From Actinosynnema sp. ALI-1.44 (lineage in GTDB: Bacteria > Actinomycetota > Actinomycetes > Mycobacteriales > Pseudonocardiaceae): a DNA stretch of 64,000 nucleotides. The notes under the pieces were generated by a model, which saw only the letters and a program-made list of their open reading frames with translations, was not told where the DNA came from and ran no database searches. This document shows, in pieces, positions 58,993 to 64,000 of the stretch; positions within the stretch are counted from its first letter, which is position 1, and the number at the start of each line of letters is the position of its first letter. Location of the stretch: contig NZ_MTQO01000050.1 of the NCBI RefSeq assembly GCF_001984155.1, positions 248,001 through 312,000 on the forward strand, read 5' to 3'. A program made the position numbers and the translations under genes.

Positions 58993-59136
58993 ACCCGTCA
59001 CACAGGGCGGCACAACCCGTCACGACGAACCAAACACGTCACAACCGCCGTGACGGGTAGAGACCGGCCTGAGCTGGGCGAACTATGACGTGACGGGTGT
59101 GACGGGTCCCCGAATGACCCGTCACACCCGTCACGT
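58993..59136. repeat. candidate clt locus: seven ACCCGTCAC repeats and 20-bp inverted repeat
   Basis: ACCCGTCAC or its complement occurs exactly seven times (forward at 58993, 59015, 59117, 59126; reverse at 59050, 59090, 59099), with an eighth variant ACACGTCAC at 59034. The last four make a perfect inverted repeat with 20-bp arms (59088-59107 and 59117-59136). TraB proteins of Streptomyces plasmids bind direct 8-bp repeats just downstream of traB; this cluster lies exactly there. Confidence 0.85.
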
Positions 59137-59155
59137 ATTCCCTTGTGGAGCCTGC

Positions 59156-59653
59156 TTACAGCTCGACCACCGTGAAGGTGGCGGACGTCGTCTCCCTCCC
59201 GCAGGCTTCGGCCATGTGCCACGCCACGTGTCCGGGTCCCGTCGCGTCCGGAGGCTGCGGCTCACGCCGAATACCGATGGCGCTGTTGGGTGTCTTTTGG
59301 ATCCGATCGGCTTGGTCAGCGAACAGCGCAACGGCGAAGGCCAGAACGTCTGTGCGCAGACCTTCGTCCAAGTCCTGCGCGAGACCCACCGTCGCACGTG
59401 TCTTCCCGGCACGATCAACGACAACCTGTACCGCGCCTGCGAGCCCCTGCGCGTTGTCCGCGGGCAGCTCGAACACGTCCAGCCCGGCATGAGCCGCAAG
59501 GCCAGTCATCCGCCGGTAGGGCGTCGCCTCACGCAGTGGACCGTCAGGGGGATAGTCGGCGTTGACCTCCGCACGCTGCAACTCACCCTTGCAAGCGGCG
59601 CAGATTCGGACTCCTTGGCCCGGTGGCTGGTCGATCATCACGATGCCAGGCAC
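59156..59653 (-). CDS. hypothetical protein with N-terminal CxxC motif
   Basis: 165 residues. ICAACKGE (Cys18, Cys21) near the N-terminus may bind metal. The C-terminal two thirds are a mixed alpha/beta fold (GAVQVVVDRAGKTRATVGLAQDLDEGL). No family recognised. GTG 59653 shares its first base with the upstream stop (TAGTG) and has GAGGAGG in front, so translation is coupled to the next protein. Element-specific. Confidence 0.65.
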   Translation of the reverse strand: MPGIVMIDQPPGQGVRICAACKGELQRAEVNADYPPDGPLREATPYRRMTGLAAHAGLDVFELPADNAQGLAGAVQVVVDRAGKTRATVGLAQDLDEGLRTDVLAFAVALFADQADRIQKTPNSAIGIRREPQPPDATGPGHVAWHMAEACGRETTSATFTVVEL

Positions 59654-60027
59654 TAGTCCTCCTCGGGCTCCGGCGGCAGGACCTTGCCGGGGTCCGACCA
59701 CACCAGGCGAGTGGTGACACTGCCGACGACCTTGAAGTACTTGAGTGCGGCGTCCGGGTTTTCCAGGAGGAACTGCCTGCGTCCGTCGATACTCACCGCG
59801 TAGGCGGCCTTCTCGAACGCCATGCCCCACGCGACACACCTCGCATCGACGCGCGTGCCGTACTCAGCCACGACCGCGAACACGCGCGGCGCCTCATTGG
59901 CCACCACCTGAAGGATCAGTTCGTCGAACTCGTCCGCGTCACACAGCGGCTGCTGGTCGGCAGGATCAGGGACGCCAGTCGGTGGGGCCTGCTCAGTGTC
60001 GTCGGGCTGCTTCGTTGTGGTCTGCAT
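59653..60027 (-). CDS. hypothetical acidic protein of the element
   Basis: 124 residues. A flexible start (MQTTTKQPDDTEQAPPTG) then a compact domain (DEFDELILQVVANEAPRVFAVVAEYGTRVDARCVAWGMAFEKAAYAV). Not recognised. ATG 60027 has AAGGGAG 8 nt upstream; ATG 60051 also in frame. Co-transcribed with the CxxC gene, running against the transfer operon. Confidence 0.65.
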   Translation of the reverse strand: MQTTTKQPDDTEQAPPTGVPDPADQQPLCDADEFDELILQVVANEAPRVFAVVAEYGTRVDARCVAWGMAFEKAAYAVSIDGRRQFLLENPDAALKYFKVVGSVTTRLVWSDPGKVLPPEPEED

Positions 60028-60304
60028 GGTCCAGACTCCCTTCACGATCATGTCGAATGTGGAGAGTCGTGACCGGTCCAGTCGCGGGTCGGTGACCTCG
60101 CCCGGCTCCGGCCACGACTCATCGCACGACGGATGGCGGCCAGGGTCACGGCCGGGCACATGGACCAATGGAGTCCCCAACCGTGACCCTTCGTCCGGCG
60201 ACTGGGGCACAGTCGAGCGATTCCGCTCTGCCGGACAGCCCAACAAGCCGACTCGTGACTGTGTCAGACTGAAATCAGCTTGCCGTCAGCCCGTTCTGGT
60301 GTGA
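60028..60304. other. divergent intergenic region inside the element
   Basis: Part of the 334-bp gap between the leftward hypothetical pair and the rightward HTH-TPR gene. It should carry both promoters. Apart from the ribosome site before 60027, I see no defined promoter, hairpin or gene here. Confidence 0.4.
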
Positions 60305-60347
60305 ACGACCTGCAGACGACTTGCAACGACCTATAGACGACCTGAGG
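60305..60347. repeat. four tandem ACGACCT repeats, ~11-bp period
   Basis: ACGACCTGCAG, ACGACTTGCA, ACGACCTATAG and ACGACCTGAGG follow one another without gaps. The period of about one helical turn would present the same DNA face. They end 14 nt before the HTH-TPR start and look like an operator array for that protein. Confidence 0.65.
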
Positions 60348-60361
60348 ACCGGAGGCAGGCG

Positions 60362-61546
60362 ATGCCGGACACCTACCCCATGCATCGACCGGCGCGGACT
60401 GTGCTCGAACAGCTCATCTGGGAGCGCAGGCAAACCCTCGAAGAGTTTGTCGAGTACGCCGAGACCTTTGCTCGTGAGCACAAAGAGCACGGCACCCTCA
60501 GCGTTCGACATCTTCAGCGCCTCATCGCAGGGAGGCGTTCTAACGACCGTCCACTTGGACCAGTTCGACCTACCACCGCAAGACTTCTAGAGCGCATCTT
60601 CAATGTTGATATTGACGACTTGCTTGCGCCACCCGCTATCCTAGCCCGCCGAGAAGATTCCAACCCCTCACTCCAGGAGAGACTGCAAACATCAGCACGC
60701 GTCGATTATACAGTCATAGACGTGCTCCATAAACAGCTGCAGGAATTGCGTTACATGGATCGAAAAATGGGATCCATGATCACACATGATGAAGTACGGG
60801 TGAAGATAAAGCAGGTAGAAGTGCTACTCTCATTCAGCATCTCACCTGCAACTCGCGCCCGATTGGGCGAGCTACTTTCAGAGCTATGCATGCTCGCAGG
60901 ATGGCAGGCTCTAGACCTTCGGAACCCAGTTGAGTCTTGGCAGTATTATGAGCAGGCAAAATCAGCAGCTCGCGAATCTAGCTCTATCGTCTACGAGATT
61001 CACGCACGTGCACAACACGCATTTGTACTTATAGACGCAAACAAGCCCGAAGTTGCCGCCGAACTCTTGGCGACGAGTCGCCGCCACGCAGCGATTTCGT
61101 CACCCACCGTTCTCCAAGCATGGCTTGCAGCCGCACACGGTGAGGCACTTGCCGCGTGCCAGCGCAAGCAGGAAAGCGTCGAAGCGTTTGATGACGCTGA
61201 GAACCTATTGCCACTTGATTGCTCCGCTTTCGACGGACCATACGTCGCACTGCATCCCGTGCACTTGCAGCGGTGGAGAGGGCACGGTCTAGCAAGACTC
61301 GGAACGCCCGACGCTATAGCCACTCTTTTTGCCGCACTCGATCAGCTAGATCCGTCGTTCGCCCGTGCCGAAGCCGCGCTCCAAACAGACTTGGCAATTG
61401 CAATTTGCAAGCTAGGAGACCTGCGCGAGGCGAGAAGTCATGCATACCGCGCGGCACACCTCATCCAAACAATCGGTTCTGCTCGACAGCAGTGGCGCAT
61501 CCAGACGATCCTGGATCGTTATCCGACACACAAAAGTACACCTTAG
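60362..61546 (+). CDS. XRE-type HTH plus TPR regulator, copy B
   Basis: 394 residues, paralogous to 53134-54264 over the whole TPR region (LAGWQALD, LQAWLAAAHGEALAACQRKQESVEAF, HLQRWRGHGLARLG). N-terminal HTH-like part: RTVLEQLIWERRQTLEEFVEYAETF...LSVRHLQRLIAGRRSN. ATG 60362 has GGAGG upstream. The reading frame is notably more A/T-rich in silent positions than copy A, so the two came from different sources. Probably binds the repeats just upstream. Confidence 0.85.
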   Translation: MPDTYPMHRPARTVLEQLIWERRQTLEEFVEYAETFAREHKEHGTLSVRHLQRLIAGRRSNDRPLGPVRPTTARLLERIFNVDIDDLLAPPAILARREDSNPSLQERLQTSARVDYTVIDVLHKQLQELRYMDRKMGSMITHDEVRVKIKQVEVLLSFSISPATRARLGELLSELCMLAGWQALDLRNPVESWQYYEQAKSAARESSSIVYEIHARAQHAFVLIDANKPEVAAELLATSRRHAAISSPTVLQAWLAAAHGEALAACQRKQESVEAFDDAENLLPLDCSAFDGPYVALHPVHLQRWRGHGLARLGTPDAIATLFAALDQLDPSFARAEAALQTDLAIAICKLGDLREARSHAYRAAHLIQTIGSARQQWRIQTILDRYPTHKSTP

Positions 61547-61586
61547 AGTTACACCAGGATCCTCTGCCGAGAGCTAGCCTGTCTGG

Positions 61587-62837
61587 ATGAACCACATGAC
61601 CAACCTTCCCGCGATGGCCGTCAACTTGCTTACGCTTGAGTGGGTTCAACTACTGGCCAGCCAAGAGCTAGGGATCGTCAACACTCAAACATCCGGAAAG
61701 TCGTCTCGAAATGCCATGGTTGAAAGCAGTTGGCGATTCACAAACGATGACCAAAAAGGGTTCAGCATCGTCAGATCCAATGATGATTCCAGTTGGCGTC
61801 TAGAAGTTGACTCGGAGTTCGACAGGCAGACTATTTCATCTATCTTTCAACGCGCTTGCGAAGCCGCCGACAAACAGGACACCGGCCAGGACATTTACCA
61901 TGAGGCCGTACTAACATCTCCGGCGCCGGACATAAACAGCATCGTAAGCGTTCAGCTGATACGATTGATCGAGGAAGGAACTGTCATATCAGGGGAGAGA
62001 AGAATATTACTAGACCGGGTCTTGTTGGACTTTCAACCTGAATCAGTTGACAATAACGAAGCGCCGTGGGCACCATCCACAATGATCAAAGTGTGCATAT
62101 TCGCACCAGGACCATGCCCCGGCCCTTTTACAAACAAGATCGTCGAAGATTACCTAGAGATGGCGCGCCTAATATGTTCATTCGCAATGGGGCGACCAGT
62201 CGATCGCACGAACATCACAGCCGACTTAATATCCGAAGAGCGCGCAGGCGAAGCTAGGTCGAAACGATACGATCGAAATATCCTCACCCTGGCTAAAAAA
62301 GGAATCTCGACAGATCTGTTTGAGGTCTTTACCACAAGCGGCGAAGAGGCCATGCTTAAGCTACGCGGGGCGCTCGTAGCTTACGATGCGGCTATCCGAC
62401 AAACCAACAGCGACATCGCAACTATTCTGCTCGTAGCAGGAATGGAATCTCTGTGCGTTCCTAACGCAGACTGGCGGACAGAACGAGCAGTCACCAGGTT
62501 TATTAATGCCGGATTGTCGCTTTGCCCAGACACGATCGATGAGATCATCGCTAACGAATACTTTGAATCCGCATTTAACCTGAAGCGAAAGGGAAGCCTC
62601 GCTAAACGCCGAAGAAGCGTAATGAACAAGGTCTACGACCTGCGCTCACGGCCGGTTCACTCCGGGCCCGGAATGATGATCGACCCGATGAGCATAGGAG
62701 TGCAGCCTGGGACCCAACGGGTCGCGTTACTCGCTCACCTGTTGTCTGGCATGTGGCTTTCATATGCACAAGCTCCGCGATCATTCCTTACCGGACACCC
62801 ACAGATAGCGCCGTCTTCGTCGACATCGACGGACTGA
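61587..62837 (+). CDS. ApeA-like HEPN protein, AT-rich element cargo
   Basis: 416 residues. The last ~150 resemble the HEPN domain of ApeA-type proteins: helices around TILLVAGMESLCVP, then DLRSRPVHSGPG with an R-x4-H motif (Arg353, His358), the RNase active-site pattern of HEPN toxins, then QRVALLAHLLSGMWLSYA. The N-terminal ~270 residues have no assigned fold. Placed last before attR, the classical cargo slot, and clearly lower in G+C than its surroundings. RNA-cutting defence role is inference. Confidence 0.78.
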   Translation: MNHMTNLPAMAVNLLTLEWVQLLASQELGIVNTQTSGKSSRNAMVESSWRFTNDDQKGFSIVRSNDDSSWRLEVDSEFDRQTISSIFQRACEAADKQDTGQDIYHEAVLTSPAPDINSIVSVQLIRLIEEGTVISGERRILLDRVLLDFQPESVDNNEAPWAPSTMIKVCIFAPGPCPGPFTNKIVEDYLEMARLICSFAMGRPVDRTNITADLISEERAGEARSKRYDRNILTLAKKGISTDLFEVFTTSGEEAMLKLRGALVAYDAAIRQTNSDIATILLVAGMESLCVPNADWRTERAVTRFINAGLSLCPDTIDEIIANEYFESAFNLKRKGSLAKRRRSVMNKVYDLRSRPVHSGPGMMIDPMSIGVQPGTQRVALLAHLLSGMWLSYAQAPRSFLTGHPQIAPSSSTSTD

Positions 62838-63039
62838 CACCTGCGCAGCACCTTCAGGGACGAAGCCAGCTTGCCCCTGTCGGACCTGACACGCCGAGCC
62901 TGGACCGGGAGTTGCGCTGTACCGATCGTGGTGCGGGTCGTGGTGCGAACTGGTGAGAACAACGGCTCAGACGCGCCGTGGTGCGAGTGATTGAGAGACG
63001 AAGTCCCAGGTAGAGACGCTCAGGCTGCCCAAAAGAGAC
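62838..63039. other. 200-bp spacer before attR
   Basis: No gene, hairpin or repeat supported. G+C rises from the cargo gene toward attR. Short frames here are not convincing. Confidence 0.4.
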
Positions 63040-63085
63040 ACTTCTAATCACTTGGTCGCAGGTTCGAGTCCTGCCGGGGGCACCC
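63040..63085. other. attR of the integrative element
   Basis: 46 bp identical to 50071-50116 (3' part of tRNA-Arg). It has no 5' tRNA half, so it is a fragment, not a second tRNA gene. Marks the right edge of a ~13.0-kb element. Confidence 0.93.
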
Positions 63086-63162
63086 CTTCTTTCCCAGGTC
63101 AGCCTTCAGCGCCACTCCTCCTCCTGGGGTCTGGAGGAGCGTGCTGGAGACGGTTACCCGCT

Positions 63163-63627
63163 CTGATCACGACCCAAACACCGACGATCAAGATCAAGGA
63201 CTACCTGGAGAAGCACGGCGACCAGGAAACCGTGCGGCTGCGCGTCGACGACGAGTCCGGCACAGAGACGCTCGAGGTTCCACGCGCCGCAGTCGTGTTG
63301 ATGGCCCGCATCCTGGCGCACATGGCCGCGGGCCGGGGTGTGTCGCTCGTACCGGCGCACGCCGAACTGACCACTCAGCAGGCAGCGGATCTGCTCAACG
63401 TCTCCCGTCCTTTCCTGATCAACCTGCTCGAAGCCGGGGAGATCGAGTACCGCACCGTCGGCAGGCATCGCCGCGTGAAGGCTTCCTCATTGCGTCAGTA
63501 CATGCGCGACGACAACACGAAGCGTCAGGCGGCTGCCGACGAACTCTCCGCGCTGAACCAGCTGAACCAGGAGATGGGCTGCACCGGCGACGTCGGCACC
63601 GTGGAGCATCGAGGCAAAGGACGCTGA
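63163..63627 (+). CDS. HTH (excisionase-type) antitoxin-like protein
   Basis: About 154 residues. The HTH_17 core is LTTQQAADLLNVSRPFLINLLEAGEIEYRTVGRHRRVKASSLRQYM; before it is a domain with VRLRVDDESGTETLEVPRAAVVLMARIL. This is the arrangement of HTH antitoxins paired with PIN toxins. No ATG or GTG is in frame near the domain; CTG 63163 is a possible start and TTG 63052, inside attR, the only standard one. The start is therefore uncertain. The partner toxin downstream is reduced to a fragment. Confidence 0.75.
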   Translation: MITTQTPTIKIKDYLEKHGDQETVRLRVDDESGTETLEVPRAAVVLMARILAHMAAGRGVSLVPAHAELTTQQAADLLNVSRPFLINLLEAGEIEYRTVGRHRRVKASSLRQYMRDDNTKRQAAADELSALNQLNQEMGCTGDVGTVEHRGKGR

Positions 63628-63634
63628 CTCCTCC

Positions 63635-63790
63635 GTGCTCGATCAGATCTGCCTGAGCAAGAACGAGGTGTACAGCAGGGTCCAGCAGATCGCCGATTCG
63701 CGGCACCACCCGCCGACAACGGTCCCAGAGGTGCTGGCGGAACTCGAAAGGAACGGCCTGTTCGAGTCGGCTGCCCGTTTGCGTTCCTGA
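63635..63790 (+). pseudogene. C-terminal remnant of PIN-domain toxin
   Basis: 51 codons: VLDQICLSKNEVYSRVQQIA...PPTTVPEVLAELERNGLFES... matches the C-terminal tail of PIN toxins that follow HTH antitoxins of this kind (NPPTTVxxVLxxLExxGL pattern). The whole nuclease part with its acidic residues is missing, and the fragment begins 7 nt after the antitoxin stop. A deletion of several hundred bases in the toxin is the simplest explanation. Confidence 0.65.
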
Positions 63791-63946
63791 TCCGCCGACT
63801 ATTCCGTGTTACGTTGGCTCGGCTGGGAGTGTGTCCCGGCCTCATCCTGGAGGAAGCCATGGCTGCCCGGAGCCGAACACCGGGCGAGCGGAAGTACGCC
63901 CGGTGCATCGAGTCGTTGACCACTCGTATCCACCAGGAGTTTTCCC

Positions 63947-64000
63947 GTGTCCACTTGGTACACGACGTTCTTCACCGAACTACCCAACGAGTTCTGGCGG
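63947..64000 (+). CDS. start of a probable SAM-dependent methyltransferase (partial)
   Basis: GTG 63947 with AGGAG 8 nt upstream opens a frame to the window end: STWYTTFFTELPNEFWR. The F-x-E-L-P-x-E-F-W-R opening resembles class I methyltransferases of actinobacteria. Only 18 codons are present, so the call is tentative. Confidence 0.45.
   Translation, partial: MSTWYTTFFTELPNEFWR

Noticed and set aside
58993-59136. CRISPR or integron-like repeats
   Set aside because: Nonamers occur in both orientations at irregular spacing with no spacer-sized units.
63040-63085. Second tRNA-Arg gene
   Set aside because: Only the 3' 43 nt of the tRNA are present; no acceptor 5' strand or D-arm.
63859-64000. 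Frame from ATG 63859 with GGAGGA upstream
   Set aside because: It overlaps the better-conserved methyltransferase-like start at 63947 in another frame and gives no known protein; too short to decide at the window edge.

Overview
The window is GC-rich actinobacterial DNA. It most likely comes from a Pseudonocardiales-type filamentous actinomycete; the genus cannot be fixed from sequence alone. Reasons: GC-biased third codon positions; two mycothiol-nitroreductase-like (Rv2466c-type) proteins; a WhiB protein; an AfsR/BTAD-type regulator; a huge NAD-glutamate dehydrogenase; and, from memory of the Mycobacterium tuberculosis map, a gene order matching Rv2466c-Rv2478c.

Left part (1-27 kb). A ComB-like phosphatase and a metallo-beta-lactamase-fold hydrolase face an aldehyde dehydrogenase. 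Then comes the conserved block: Rv2466c-like thioredoxin-fold protein, pepN, a DUF5130 protein, ctaJ, an HNH endonuclease, glbO, aglA, an Rv2474c-like protein, a hotdog thioesterase, the ~1,660-residue gdh, ettA and ssb. Unusual genes sit inside it: a protein made of 21 GTRVT units (7327-7806), an MscS channel, and a 2,083-residue TPR / degenerate-GGDEF / GRRRMP-repeat protein (18454-24705).

Middle part (27-50 kb). This is an accessory metabolic and regulatory zone: a CopD-CtaG membrane fusion; an MFS exporter divergent from a hydrolase with two phased 12-14 bp palindromes between them; a Tat-type SDR with a SnoaL-like partner opposite a LysR regulator; a tightly overlapping four-gene TelA / von Willebrand A / solute-binding-protein operon; a DrrAB-type ABC exporter with a TetR regulator and a second Rv2466c-like enzyme; an AfsR-like regulator; an S9 peptidase; an isochorismatase-GlxA pair; and a MarR/hemerythrin/LacI cluster.

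Right part (50-63.1 kb). A ~13 kb integrative element lies between a 46-bp direct repeat formed by the 3' end of tRNA-Arg(TCT) (50071-50116) and its copy at 63040-63085. It carries a tyrosine integrase with a C-terminal GntR-like winged helix, a NUDIX hydrolase, HTH-TPR regulators, an excisionase-like protein, and a translationally overlapping xis-whiB-membrane-spd-traB chain. The TraB/FtsK gene is followed at once by a cluster of 9-bp repeats that looks like a transfer (clt-type) locus. Both ends carry AT-richer cargo: a DUF4145 (HEPN-clan) protein next to int, and a 416-residue protein with a HEPN-like R-x4-H motif next to attR. This is therefore an actinomycete integrative and conjugative element (AICE) without a recognisable replication initiator. 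Beyond attR lie an HTH antitoxin-like gene, the C-terminal relic of its PIN toxin partner, and the start of a probable methyltransferase.
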